NCBI GenBank assembly: GCA_900554645.1
Contig: USIE01000017.1
Span: forward strand, 1 to 31,809
Direction of reading: 5' to 3'
Length of the DNA stretch: 31,809 nucleotides
From: an uncultured Collinsella sp.
GTDB lineage: Bacteria; Actinomycetota; Coriobacteriia; Coriobacteriales; Coriobacteriaceae
Part shown: in pieces, positions 1-8,082 of the stretch
Position numbering within the stretch: the stretch's first letter is position 1
Layout of the letters: every line of letters starts with the position of its first letter
Translations under genes and position numbers: made by a program
The notes under the pieces: generated by a model
What the model saw: only the letters and a program-made list of their open reading frames with translations
Told to the model about the DNA's origin: nothing
The model's database searches: none

Positions 1-285
1 CTGCTCTACAGTCCTGCGCAAGACGGAAAGCACATTAAGTGCTTTCCTTTGCGTGCGGAACTCGCGACAAACTTAATCGCCCCGCCCGGCGGGCGAGCTG
101 CGGAAACTCGGTCGATCCAGAGCAATATCGGCGGAACGGAATTCTGGCTGATGAACTGTTCGCGACAAAGACTCGATAGTTAGCCCCCTCTATGCCCTTT
201 TATAAGTTGCGGTGAAATAGGGACTGAATTTGGGGTTGAATCGTTTAAACAGTCCTTATTTCACCGCAACTTCGGGTGGAGAGAT
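1..285. other. Non-coding left edge with hairpins
   Basis: I see no convincing coding frame here. A perfect 9-bp hairpin with a 5-nt loop lies at 25-47 and is followed by only three T, so it may be a weak terminator for a gene outside the window. A short GC palindrome (CCCGCCCGGCGGG core) sits near 81-93. The string CGCGACAAA occurs twice, near 63 and 162. The large inverted repeat at 204-272 is listed separately. Confidence 0.5.
204..272. repeat. Long inverted repeat, 22-bp arms
   Basis: The arms at 204-225 and 251-272 are complementary over 22 positions with one G/A difference, which would be a G-U pair on one strand. The 25-nt loop contains the palindrome GTTTAAAC. The structure lies beyond the likely terminator of the PTS gene, so it is not needed to end that transcript. 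The arms are AT-richer than the surroundings. It could be a REP- or MITE-like dispersed element or a processed RNA hairpin. Confidence 0.75.
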
Positions 286-324
286 GAAAAAAGGCGGGGG
301 CTCCGGGTGGAGTCCTCGCCTTTT
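286..324 (-). terminator. Rho-independent terminator of the PTS gene
   Basis: Read on the minus strand, a 16-bp stem (289-304 with 309-324, two G-U pairs) closes a 4-nt loop and is followed by TTTTTT. It lies about 35 bases beyond the stop codon of the fructose PTS gene. Confidence 0.85.
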
Positions 325-358
325 GTACAGGGGGCGATGTTAATCGCTAGCCGTGGAA

Positions 359-2362
359 TTAGACCAGGCGGGCGTTGATCGTCTTGGCGATCTCGATGGC
401 GTCGGTGGAACCCTTGACGGTGGCACGGAAGTCCTCGTCCATGAGCGCCTCGGCGACCTTGGACAGGATCTTGAGGTGCGTAGTGCCGGCCTGGGCACCG
501 GGGATGAGCAGGGCGATAGCCACGTTGACGGGAGCGCCGTCCATGGTGTCCCAACCGGTCACGCCGGACTCGTCCTTAACGACGATGACGGCAGCCTCGG
601 TAATGGCGTCGGACTTGGCATGCGGGATGGCGAAGCCCTCCATCATGCCCGTGGTGCCCTCGGCCTCGCGGGCCAGGAAGGCGTTCATCACGGCGTCGGC
701 GTCGCTGGCGATACCGACCTTGACGGCCTGGTTGGAAACGAAGCTCAGAGCCTCGTCACGAGAAGCGAAGTCCTCGGCGACAAAGACATTCTCGACCTTC
801 ACGAAGTCGGCAGCCTCGGCCTTGGGGGCCTCGACGGCAGCGGCCTTGGGAGCCTCAACCGGCTTGGCTGCAGGAGCGGCCTTCTGGTTCTTCTCGAAGT
901 CGTACTTCTTGAAGGCCACGAACAGGATGCCACCGACCACAGCGCCGATGAGGATCGCGAGGACCCAAAGCGGACCGTTCTCGACAACGGGCAGGACCAG
1001 GAAGCCACCGTGAGGCGCCGGATCGTGAACGTTGAACATAATGGTCAGGATCGAAGCGATAGAGGAACCGAGCATCATGATGGGCATGACGGGCCAGATG
1101 TTCTTAGTCATGAACGGAATGGCGCCCTCGGTGATGTGGGTGCAACCAAGGATGAGGTTGACGACACCGGCGTCATGGTCCTCCTGGCTGAAGTACTTCT
1201 TGCCGACAACGACGGCGAAGGTGGTGATCAGCGGCGGAACGATGCAGGCGGCGGAGACGGCAGCCATGAAGTTGGTGCCGAAGTTGTAGGTATCGGTGCC
1301 AACACCGGCGGCCAGTGCCTCGGTGAGCATAGCGGTACCGGTAACGTAAGCAGCCTTGTTGACCGGGCCGCCCATGTCAAAGGCGCACATGCAGCCGATG
1401 GCAAGACCCAGGACAACGGCGCCAGAGGCGGACAGGCCCTTGAGGAAGTCCATCATGGCGGTGTTGATGGCAGCCATGGGGCCGGAAATGCCAAGCATGA
1501 CCAGACCGACGATGGCGGTCGAGAACAGCGGGTACAGGAAGATAGCCTTGAGGCCGTCCAGGTTCTTGGGCAGACCGGCAAAGACCTTCTCGAGCAGCAG
1601 GATGACATAACCGGCGAGGAAGCCACCGACGATGCCGCCCAGGAAGCCGAAGCCCACGCCGGCGCCACCGGCGTCGATCATGCCGGTCTCGGCGTTAACA
1701 GGCAGGCCCTGGATGGCGATCATACCGGCAACAAAGCCGGGGACGAGCGCCGGGCGCTTGCCGATGGACTCGGCGATGTAGGCGGAAAGCACCGGAACCA
1801 TGAGGTTCATGGCGATGCCGCCGATGATCTTGAGCATCGCAGCAAAGCTGTTGTAGTCAGACGCCGTCGAATCGAAGGACGTAATGCCCCACAGGAACGA
1901 AACGGCGGTCAGAACACCACCAGCAACGACGAAGACCAGCATGTGGCTGACGCCGTTCATAAGGTGCTTGTAGATGATGTGGCCGATGGACTCCTTCTCC
2001 TCGACCTCGTCCTCGACATCGGCAGCGGCTGCAACCGTGCTGTCGCCCTTGGCGGCGAGTGCGCGGTCAATCAGCTTACCGGCGGCCTCAACGGACAGGG
2101 CCTTGGAAACACCAACGGAAACCATGGGCTTGCCGGCGAAACGCTCAGCCTGAACATCCTTGTCGGCTGCAACGACGACGGCCTTGGCACCAGCGATCTC
2201 ACTCTTGGTGAGCTCGTTCTCGACACCGACCTGGCCATGAGTCTCGACCTTAATGGTCAGACCGCGCTCGGCAGCTGCCTTCTCCAGCGCCTCCTTCGCC
2301 ATGAAGGTGTGCGCAATGCCGGTCGGGCAACCGGTCGCGGCGATGATGTCAAACTTAGCCAT
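359..2362 (-). CDS. PTS fructose-type permease, fused EIIB-EIIC-EIIA
   Basis: A 667-residue single-chain sugar transporter and kinase of the phosphotransferase system. It takes phosphate from HPr and delivers a phosphorylated sugar, probably fructose, to the cytoplasm. Domain order is B-C-A. EIIB (about 1-105) has the phosphocysteine in ATGCPTGIAHT (Cys12). EIIC (about 125-490) has many membrane segments and a GCTHITEGAIPF motif typical of fructose IIC. An Ala/Pro-rich linker (about 490-520) leads to EIIA, with the phosphohistidine in GFAIPHAK (about His581). The ATG at 2362 was chosen because GGAGGG precedes it and EIIB starts at once; a longer frame to 2434 has no homology-like sequence. 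The divergent RpiR regulator at 2635 probably controls it. No 1-phosphofructokinase gene is nearby. Specificity for fructose over mannose or a related sugar is inferred from the family only. Confidence 0.93.
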   Translation of the reverse strand: MAKFDIIAATGCPTGIAHTFMAKEALEKAAAERGLTIKVETHGQVGVENELTKSEIAGAKAVVVAADKDVQAERFAGKPMVSVGVSKALSVEAAGKLIDRALAAKGDSTVAAAADVEDEVEEKESIGHIIYKHLMNGVSHMLVFVVAGGVLTAVSFLWGITSFDSTASDYNSFAAMLKIIGGIAMNLMVPVLSAYIAESIGKRPALVPGFVAGMIAIQGLPVNAETGMIDAGGAGVGFGFLGGIVGGFLAGYVILLLEKVFAGLPKNLDGLKAIFLYPLFSTAIVGLVMLGISGPMAAINTAMMDFLKGLSASGAVVLGLAIGCMCAFDMGGPVNKAAYVTGTAMLTEALAAGVGTDTYNFGTNFMAAVSAACIVPPLITTFAVVVGKKYFSQEDHDAGVVNLILGCTHITEGAIPFMTKNIWPVMPIMMLGSSIASILTIMFNVHDPAPHGGFLVLPVVENGPLWVLAILIGAVVGGILFVAFKKYDFEKNQKAAPAAKPVEAPKAAAVEAPKAEAADFVKVENVFVAEDFASRDEALSFVSNQAVKVGIASDADAVMNAFLAREAEGTTGMMEGFAIPHAKSDAITEAAVIVVKDESGVTGWDTMDGAPVNVAIALLIPGAQAGTTHLKILSKVAEALMDEDFRATVKGSTDAIEIAKTINARLV

Positions 2363-2488
2363 GTGTCCCTCCTTCTTGAGTACAGCGCCCGCGGGCGCTC
2401 CCCTACACGCGCTTCGATGCGCGTTTTTCCACAACTGAAAGATACCAACCTACCGTCCGCGTGAGAAGAGACAAGGTGCAATTCTCCG

Positions 2489-2533
2489 GTGAAAGGTTCT
2501 TTCATAACCGTAAACGGTAAGTGAAAGTTTACC
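2489..2533. promoter_or_regulatory. Candidate operators between PTS gene and rpiR
   Basis: This stretch of the divergent intergenic region holds nested symmetric elements: TGAAAGGTTCTTTCA (2490-2504, perfect), ACCGTAAACGGT (2507-2518, perfect) and GGTAA-N8-TTACC (2516-2533). GTGAAAG occurs as a direct repeat at 2489 and 2521, 32 bp apart, about three helical turns. The arrangement suits binding of a dimeric regulator such as the adjacent RpiR protein. Which element is bound is unknown. Confidence 0.5.
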
Positions 2534-2580
2534 ATCAACACTTGAAACGGCAAGGTGTATCTTGTAATTGAAAATGCCCG

Positions 2581-2586
2581 TATACT
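2581..2586 (+). promoter_or_regulatory. Possible -10 box of the rpiR-family gene
   Basis: TATACT lies 48 bp before the start codon. No good -35 hexamer is found 16-18 bp upstream, so the promoter may be weak or activator-dependent. Confidence 0.35.
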
Positions 2587-2634
2587 ATGGCATTGCGAAT
2601 CAAATTAGATTTTCATGCCAACCAGGAGCCATCC

Positions 2635-3492
2635 ATGACCGATAGTAGCAAGAGCGCACTTTCCCTCATTAGCACCCATCAGGGATACAGCGAATCCGAG
2701 CAGCGCATTGTCGACTATATATTGGAGCACCAGTCCGAGGCTCCACGCCTCACGGCGGCTCAGCTCTCACGCGCCGCCACCACGTCCGAAGCGACCGTTT
2801 CGCGCTTCTGCCGCAAGCTGGGCTTTGGTAGCTTCCGCAGCTTTCAGTTTTCGTTGGCGAGGGATTTGGAAAGCCAGCGCAACGAAGGCCTGACCGACGA
2901 GGTCTCGCTCGACAATATGGAGCAGAGCCTCAAGAACATCCTGGCTGCCAAGGTGAGCGAGCTTAATGCGACCATCGACGGGATCGACCACGATACGCTG
3001 GCGGCTGTTGTGCATGCCCTTAAGCATGCAGGGGTTATTGAGTTTGCGGCTGTGGGCAATACGAACGCGGTCGCGCTCGATGCGACGTTTAAGTTTTCGC
3101 AGCTGGGCCTGCGCTGCATGGCGAGCACCATTAGCGAGACATCAATCGGCTTTGCGCTCACGTTGCGCCCGGGTGACGTTATCGTGCTCATCTCAAACTC
3201 TGGCAAATCGCGCCGACTGAATCGCATGGCAAAAGCGGCTCGCGACTGCGGCGCAACCGTAGTCGTCATCAGCAGCGACAGCAAATCCCCACTCGCGCGC
3301 CTGGCAGACTACACTTTTAATACCGTCAACCACGAAGCGCTACTGACGACGGGCGACTTTGCGTTCTCCAAGATCAGCGCCACGATGATCATCGAAGTCA
3401 TCTACAACTTCCTGCTGCCCGAGATTGAAGACGCTCGCGAACATATCAGCTACTACGAGGAGCTCATCCAGCCGGATAAAGTCGTTGAGTAA
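2635..3492 (+). CDS. MurR/RpiR-family transcriptional regulator
   Basis: A 285-residue DNA-binding regulator. The N-terminal HTH_6 domain (about 1-75) contains the helix-turn-helix around ATTSEATVSRFCRKLGF. The C-terminal SIS domain (about 120-250), with VIVLISNSGKSRR, binds phosphosugars in this family. The ATG at 2635 follows AGGAGCC at good spacing; the in-frame codon at 2587 has no ribosome binding site. It is transcribed away from the fructose-type PTS gene across a palindrome-rich region, so it most likely senses a phosphosugar and controls that transporter. The direction of control, activation or repression, cannot be read from the sequence. Confidence 0.92.
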   Translation: MTDSSKSALSLISTHQGYSESEQRIVDYILEHQSEAPRLTAAQLSRAATTSEATVSRFCRKLGFGSFRSFQFSLARDLESQRNEGLTDEVSLDNMEQSLKNILAAKVSELNATIDGIDHDTLAAVVHALKHAGVIEFAAVGNTNAVALDATFKFSQLGLRCMASTISETSIGFALTLRPGDVIVLISNSGKSRRLNRMAKAARDCGATVVVISSDSKSPLARLADYTFNTVNHEALLTTGDFAFSKISATMIIEVIYNFLLPEIEDAREHISYYEELIQPDKVVE

Positions 3493-3500
3493 AACGCGTA

Positions 3501-3533
3501 GTGGGACAAAAATTTCAGTCGATTTTGTCCCAC
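3501..3533. terminator. Bidirectional hairpin between convergent rpiR gene and recN
   Basis: GTGGGACAAAA (3501-3511) pairs with TTTTGTCCCAC (3523-3533). It sits between the stop codons of two converging genes. The T residues lie inside the stem rather than after it, so termination is likely but not textbook. Confidence 0.6.
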
Positions 3534-3551
3534 CAACACCGCTGATACGAC

Positions 3552-5180
3552 CTAACCTCGAGCTTCTTCGAGCATCTGCTTTGCGTGGGCCAAGCTTGCC
3601 TCGGACTGATCGCCGCTCAGCATGCGGGCGATCTCGGCGATACGCGCTTCGCCGGTTACCTCGTCCAAATGCGTCTGGGGAACATCGCCCGGTTCCTTGC
3701 TGACAACATAATGCTTGTCAGCCATGACGGCGACCTGCGCCAAGTGGGTTACGACAATCACCTGATGCGTAGCGGCGAGATCTGCCAGCACGCCCGCGAG
3801 TGCACGCGCCGTGGAGCCACCGACACCGGCATCGACCTCGTCAAACACCAGCGTATCGACACCGTCCGCGTTACCGAGGACAACCTTGCTTGCCAACATG
3901 ACGCGGCTGAGCTCACCGCCCGACGCAATGCGGCGCAGGGGACGTGGCGTCAAGCCGGCACCGCTGCGGTATAGCAGCTCGTAGCTCGAAGGACCAACGG
4001 GCGTCCACTCAGCACGGGGAAGATCGCGCGACTCCCAGACGAGCTCGGCGCTGCCCATCTCCAGGCGAGCCATCTGGCGGCCCACCTCGTGGCAGAAGCG
4101 CGGAGCCGCCGTATTGCGGGCGCGCTTAAGTGCCTTGGCAGCGGCAAACAACTCGCGCTCGGCGCTCCCGAGTGCCTCGCGCGCCTTTTTGATCTGCTCA
4201 TCGCCATCATCGACCAGGAACAGCAGCTCTTGCGAGCGATCGCGCATGGCAAAAACATCGTCCATGGTGGGGCCCCACTGACGCAACAGGCCCTTGAGGT
4301 CGGAATACCGCTCACGCATGCGAGCGAGCTCGCGCGGGTCGAAGGCGATGCCATCGCGATAGGCACGAAGCTCGTTCGCGCAATCCTCAAGGGAGATACA
4401 GGCATCCGAAAGTGCATCGGCAATGTCGCCGAGTTTGCGATCGACGGTAGCCATTCGGGAAAGCTCTGCCACGGCGCTGTTCACGGCATCGAGCGCTCCC
4501 CCTTCAGAGGCAAGCGATGCATGGGCATCGTTAGCCGTGGCAACCAGTACCTCGGCATGTTCGGAGCGCGGCAGCAGTTCCTCGAGTTCCTCATACTCAC
4601 CCGGCTTGGGGTCGACCTCGCCGATGCGCTCGAGGGCAAAGCGCGCCTCCTCGACGCGGCTCCCCTGTGCACGCGAGGCCTCTTCGACACGTCGAACCTC
4701 CTTGGCGGCAGCGCGCGATGCTTTAAAGCAGACGCGGTACGCATCCAGCGCCTCGAGTGCCGGGCGCCCTGCCCATGCATCGACCATCGCAACGTGATGC
4801 GCCGGATCGAGCAAGCGCTGGTGCTCGTGCTGGCCGCACAGATCCATCATCACGCCAACGCGCTCCGAAAGCTCGCGCACGCTGGCGATGCGGCCGTCAA
4901 TCTTCACGCGGCTGCGGCCCTCGGCAGAAAGGCTACGCTGGACCGTGAAACCCTCCGTGTCGTGTGGACCGTCGAACAGCCGCGCCTCAACGCTAGCAAG
5001 CGCCTCGCCCTCGCGCACCGTCGAAGAATCAGCGCGCTCGCCCAAAATAAGCTTGAGGGCCGAGAGCAGCGCGGTCTTGCCGGCGCCGGTTTCTCCGGTC
5101 AGAACCGTTAGGCCCGCGCTCGGAACCAACGTCGCCTCGCGAATGAGTGCAATGTTAGAAACCTGCAGCTCATCGATCAT
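3552..5180 (-). CDS. recN: DNA repair protein RecN
   Basis: A 542-residue SMC-like ATPase that acts early in double-strand break repair. The N-terminal ABC half has Walker A GETGAGKT (29-36). A coiled-coil middle region follows (about 150-370). The C-terminal half has the signature region IASGGELSRVMLA and Walker B VDTLVFDEVDAGVGG. The ATG at 5180 follows GGAGT at 7 nt; a start 4 codons upstream is possible but lacks a binding site. The first 11 bases overlap the end of nadK, so the two are translationally coupled. It is the last gene of the efp-to-recN run. I see no LexA-type box at this start, although recN is a common SOS gene. Confidence 0.95.
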   Translation of the reverse strand: MIDELQVSNIALIREATLVPSAGLTVLTGETGAGKTALLSALKLILGERADSSTVREGEALASVEARLFDGPHDTEGFTVQRSLSAEGRSRVKIDGRIASVRELSERVGVMMDLCGQHEHQRLLDPAHHVAMVDAWAGRPALEALDAYRVCFKASRAAAKEVRRVEEASRAQGSRVEEARFALERIGEVDPKPGEYEELEELLPRSEHAEVLVATANDAHASLASEGGALDAVNSAVAELSRMATVDRKLGDIADALSDACISLEDCANELRAYRDGIAFDPRELARMRERYSDLKGLLRQWGPTMDDVFAMRDRSQELLFLVDDGDEQIKKAREALGSAERELFAAAKALKRARNTAAPRFCHEVGRQMARLEMGSAELVWESRDLPRAEWTPVGPSSYELLYRSGAGLTPRPLRRIASGGELSRVMLASKVVLGNADGVDTLVFDEVDAGVGGSTARALAGVLADLAATHQVIVVTHLAQVAVMADKHYVVSKEPGDVPQTHLDEVTGEARIAEIARMLSGDQSEASLAHAKQMLEEARG

Positions 5181-6030
5181 GACGTACTCCATAAAACACT
5201 CGGCTCACCGAGTTATAGAAGCTCTCGGGGCCATAATCCAGCAGCAGCACATCGCCGGGACCGCGACGCACAGCCACGCTCTCGACCGTACCATCACAAG
5301 TAATAAACTGTCCGTCGATAGCGATCGCCGGAACACTCGGACGGTCATCAGACATAAAGATCTCGACGACATCACTCGGCGAAGTCAAGAAGGCACGGGC
5401 CTGAATGGTGTGCGGCGCAATGGGTACGCAGACCATGCCCGTATAGTCGGGGCTCACGATGGGGCCACCGACACTGAGCGCGTAACCCGTAGAACCAGTC
5501 GCCGTGGACACGACCACGCCGTCGCCACGCAGACGGTCGATATGATGGCCGGACACCGTGATGTCGAACTCGACCATATCGGACAGCGGACCGCGGGTAA
5601 GCGCCATGTCGTTGAGGGCGAAGGTGCGAACGACATCCTTCGTACCGTCTTCGCGCACGGACACGATATCCGCGGCGATGGTGGCGCGACGGCTCACATG
5701 CAGCTCGCCGGACAGGGCGTCGCTCACGACCTGCAGAATGTCGCGCTCCTCGGGACTCGCAGCAGTTAAAAAGCCCAGGTGACCATAGGAAAGACCGAGG
5801 ATAGGAATCTCGCGATGGTTGAGGATGCGGGCAGCGCGCAGCAACGTACCGTCGCCGCCGAGCGTAATGACCAGATCGGAGCCGTCAATATCAGGCGTGC
5901 TTTGAATCTTCGATCGCTGATCGGCCGCCCATGCGACCTCGTAGCCCTGGCGCGTCAGCCAAAGTTCGAGCATCAGGCCGCTCTCGACCGCCTCTTGCTT
6001 GTAGTAATTGGGAACCAGAAAGACCTTCAT
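5170..6030 (-). CDS. nadK: NAD kinase
   Basis: A 286-residue cytoplasmic enzyme that phosphorylates NAD to NADP. The nucleotide-binding motif GGDGT is at 58-62, the conserved asparagine is in FALNDMAL, and the substrate loop is TGSTGYALSVGGPI. Length fits the bacterial family. It starts with ATG at 6030, overlapping the tlyA stop in an ATGA, and its own end overlaps recN. The tlyA-nadK-recN order is common in Gram-positive bacteria and supports the assignments. Confidence 0.95.
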   Translation of the reverse strand: MKVFLVPNYYKQEAVESGLMLELWLTRQGYEVAWAADQRSKIQSTPDIDGSDLVITLGGDGTLLRAARILNHREIPILGLSYGHLGFLTAASPEERDILQVVSDALSGELHVSRRATIAADIVSVREDGTKDVVRTFALNDMALTRGPLSDMVEFDITVSGHHIDRLRGDGVVVSTATGSTGYALSVGGPIVSPDYTGMVCVPIAPHTIQARAFLTSPSDVVEIFMSDDRPSVPAIAIDGQFITCDGTVESVAVRRGPGDVLLLDYGPESFYNSVSRVFYGVRHDR

Positions 6031-6839
6031 AGCGTTGCAGCTTTCTCGCTCATAACCGATACCTGGGATTGCAGCTCGCCTTGCGAACGGTCGCCGGGGA
6101 CTAACCTCTTGCCGTACAGGAAAAACTCAACGTTGCCCTTGGCACCATGAATGGGTGACACGCACACATCGACCGGGAACAGGCCCTTGGCAGCAAAGAG
6201 TTCAACCGCCGCCACGAGTGTATCGCGGCGCACGGTGTGATCGGTCACAATGCCGCCCTCGCCCACCAGCGCCGCCGGAGCCTCAAACTGCGGCTTTACG
6301 AGCGTGCAGAATGAACCCGTAGGAGCCAGGCACGCCAGTACCGCATCGATAATGTTCGCGATGCTGGTAAACGAGACATCACACACAGCCAGGTCGATGG
6401 CGCCGGAATAGCCAAGCTCAGGCAGCTGCGTCACGTTTGTGCGCTCATGCAGCGTCACGCGATCGTCCTGACGCAACGACCAATCGAACTGGGCGCGACC
6501 CACGTCCACAGAGACAACGGTCGCAGCTCCGCGCTTGAGCAGGCAATCGGTAAAACCGCCGGTAGAGCAGCCCACATCCAAACAGGCAAGGCCCGTCGGA
6601 TTGATGCCAAACGCATCAAGCGCGCCTTCGAGCTTAAGACCGCCGCGGCCAACATAGGGAATGCGCCCCTTCACGTGCAGCGGCAGCCCCGGGATCACCT
6701 TAAGGCCCGGCGAAGTCAAGCGCTCGCCGCCACTCGAGACCAAGCCGGCCATAAGAGTGCGAAGGGCATCCGCGCGATCGGCGCAGATGCCCTGTGAAAT
6801 CAGTTCGTCATCAAGACGCACACGTTTCATGAATGCCAT
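6027..6839 (-). CDS. tlyA: TlyA-family rRNA 2'-O-methyltransferase
   Basis: About 270 residues: an N-terminal S4 RNA-binding domain (KRVRLDDELISQG onward, about 1-65), then an FtsJ-like Rossmann methyltransferase with SAM motif CLDVGCSTGGFTD. In characterised TlyA proteins the target is ribose 2'-OH in 16S and/or 23S rRNA, and the modification affects capreomycin sensitivity; the old name haemolysin is not evidence of toxicity. Possible starts are ATG 6839, ATG 6830 (best match to the usual start of the family) and TTG 6842. The binding site is weak for all of them. It follows xseB by about 26 bases and overlaps nadK. Confidence 0.9.
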   Translation of the reverse strand: MAFMKRVRLDDELISQGICADRADALRTLMAGLVSSGGERLTSPGLKVIPGLPLHVKGRIPYVGRGGLKLEGALDAFGINPTGLACLDVGCSTGGFTDCLLKRGAATVVSVDVGRAQFDWSLRQDDRVTLHERTNVTQLPELGYSGAIDLAVCDVSFTSIANIIDAVLACLAPTGSFCTLVKPQFEAPAALVGEGGIVTDHTVRRDTLVAAVELFAAKGLFPVDVCVSPIHGAKGNVEFFLYGKRLVPGDRSQGELQSQVSVMSEKAATL

Positions 6840-6865
6840 CAACCATTCGTATCCGGAGATGCGGC

Positions 6866-7105
6866 CTAGCTATCCTGGGAATCGTTTGCCGCATCCTCAT
6901 CGTATTCCTGCTCGAGCTTGTCAGCTTCTCGCGGCGTAAGCTCAAACTTGTCGACCATATCGACCGCGCGGGAGCCCAGCTCAATCGCCTCGTCAAACAG
7001 ATCGAGTGAACGCTCCAAGGAGGTATCCTTGGAGCGAACGGTAGCGATGATCTGGTCCAGACGGTCCGAAATCTCGTCAAAGTTGCGGACAGAACCCTCT
7101 GGCAT
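6866..7105 (-). CDS. xseB: Exodeoxyribonuclease VII small subunit
   Basis: A 79-residue protein matching XseB, the small helical subunit that assembles on XseA to make the single-strand exonuclease VII. The core is FDEISDRLDQIIATVRSK followed by SLDLFDEAIELG, and the tail is acidic (EYDEDAANDSQDS). The ATG at 7105 follows GGAG and lies 2 bases after the nusB stop. A longer frame upstream overlaps nusB and is spurious. The large subunit gene xseA, usually next to xseB, is absent from this run. Confidence 0.9.
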   Translation of the reverse strand: MPEGSVRNFDEISDRLDQIIATVRSKDTSLERSLDLFDEAIELGSRAVDMVDKFELTPREADKLEQEYDEDAANDSQDS

Positions 7106-7107
7106 GG

Positions 7108-7692
7108 CTACTCCTCGACGGAGTCGACGACAGCCTCGGCAGCGTCCGCATCCTCGGCAAGTACACCGGCGGCAGCCTGAGCGGCGGCGACCTTTGCGGC
7201 AGCCTCTGCAGCCTGCGCCTCCTCGCGAGCGCGGTCCTCGGCCAGGAGCTCTTGGTACAGGTCCTCGCCCGGCAGCTCCTCGCTGCGAGCGATCTTGCCC
7301 AGCACGCCATTGACAAACGACGCGGACTGATCGGTGCCATAGGCCTTGGCAAGCTCGACGGCCTCGTTGATCACGATGGCGTCCGAGACCTCCTCGTCGG
7401 TGAGGAAGCGCATCTCGTAGACGGCGATACGCAGCAGGTTGCGGTCGGCGCCGGGCATGCGCATAAGATCCCAGTTCTTGGCGACGGCGCGCAGGGCACA
7501 GTCGATGCGATCGATATGCTCGTAGGCACCACGGCAAAGCTCCAGCGCATAGGGGTCGAGGGGGCCCTTCGAGATCAGGAAATCGCCCTCGAGGACGCGC
7601 TCGAGCGGGCTGTCCGTGGCCTCGGCCTGAAACAGCAGCTGCAGCGCCTGACTGCGGGCAAGCGTACGCCCGCGATAAACCTTAAGGCTCAA
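7108..7692 (-). CDS. nusB: Transcription antitermination factor NusB
   Basis: A 194-residue protein. The NusB fold occupies about residues 5-145, with the opening GRTLARSQALQLLFQAE and the conserved INEAVELAKAYG region followed by FVNGVLGKIA. NusB pairs with NusE (S10) on boxA RNA during rRNA transcription. The last 45 or so residues form an Ala/Glu-rich extension (EEAQAAEAAAKVAAAQAA region) that the core family lacks; it is probably a disordered or helical tail. The start is TTG at 7692, chosen for the perfectly placed GGAGTAACC. It begins 3 bases after the Asp23-protein stop. Confidence 0.93.
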   Translation of the reverse strand: MSLKVYRGRTLARSQALQLLFQAEATDSPLERVLEGDFLISKGPLDPYALELCRGAYEHIDRIDCALRAVAKNWDLMRMPGADRNLLRIAVYEMRFLTDEEVSDAIVINEAVELAKAYGTDQSASFVNGVLGKIARSEELPGEDLYQELLAEDRAREEAQAAEAAAKVAAAQAAAGVLAEDADAAEAVVDSVEE

Positions 7693-7695
7693 AGG

Positions 7696-8058
7696 TTACT
7701 CCTTGGGGAAAACGAGGCCATCGATGCAAACGTCAACGCGCTCGACCTCGACGCCCACCTGAGCATCGATGGCGGCGACCACGGCGGCGCGAACGGCCTC
7801 GGCGAGTTTCTTGAACGGATAGCCAAAGAACACCACGACACGCACGGTGAGTGCGAGCTTGTCGCCGACGACCTCGGCCTCGACCGCCGGCTTGGAAGCC
7901 GGGGCCTTGGACGAGAGCATCATGGAGACAAGGTTGGTGGCAAGGTCCTTGACGCCAACGGAGGCGATGCCCTCGACATCCGACACGGCGCGCGAGACGA
8001 TGGCGGTCAGAACATCGGGAGAAATGCCGATGCCGTCAATCTTGATTTCCTGGGGCAT
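7696..8058 (-). CDS. Asp23/Gls24-family protein
   Basis: A 120-residue protein of the Asp23/Gls24 family, soluble proteins linked to cell-envelope stress in Gram-positives. Visible family features are ISPDVLTAIVSRAVSDVEGIASVG near the N-terminus and the central LTVRVVVFFGYPFKKLAEAVRA strand-helix. It sits between efp and nusB, a conserved location for Asp23-like (YqhY-type) proteins, so a link to lipid or envelope homeostasis is plausible but inferred. The ATG at 8058 follows GGAGGACTC. Confidence 0.88.
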   Translation of the reverse strand: MPQEIKIDGIGISPDVLTAIVSRAVSDVEGIASVGVKDLATNLVSMMLSSKAPASKPAVEAEVVGDKLALTVRVVVFFGYPFKKLAEAVRAAVVAAIDAQVGVEVERVDVCIDGLVFPKE

Positions 8059-8082
8059 GAGTCCTCCTAGAAGAGTTGGTTG

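Noticed and set aside
353..2464. A 703-codon open frame on the plus strand opposite the PTS gene
   Set aside because: The protein is a Gly/Asp/Val/His-rich string without domains, typical of the antisense of a high-GC gene. The opposite strand has perfect PTS motifs.
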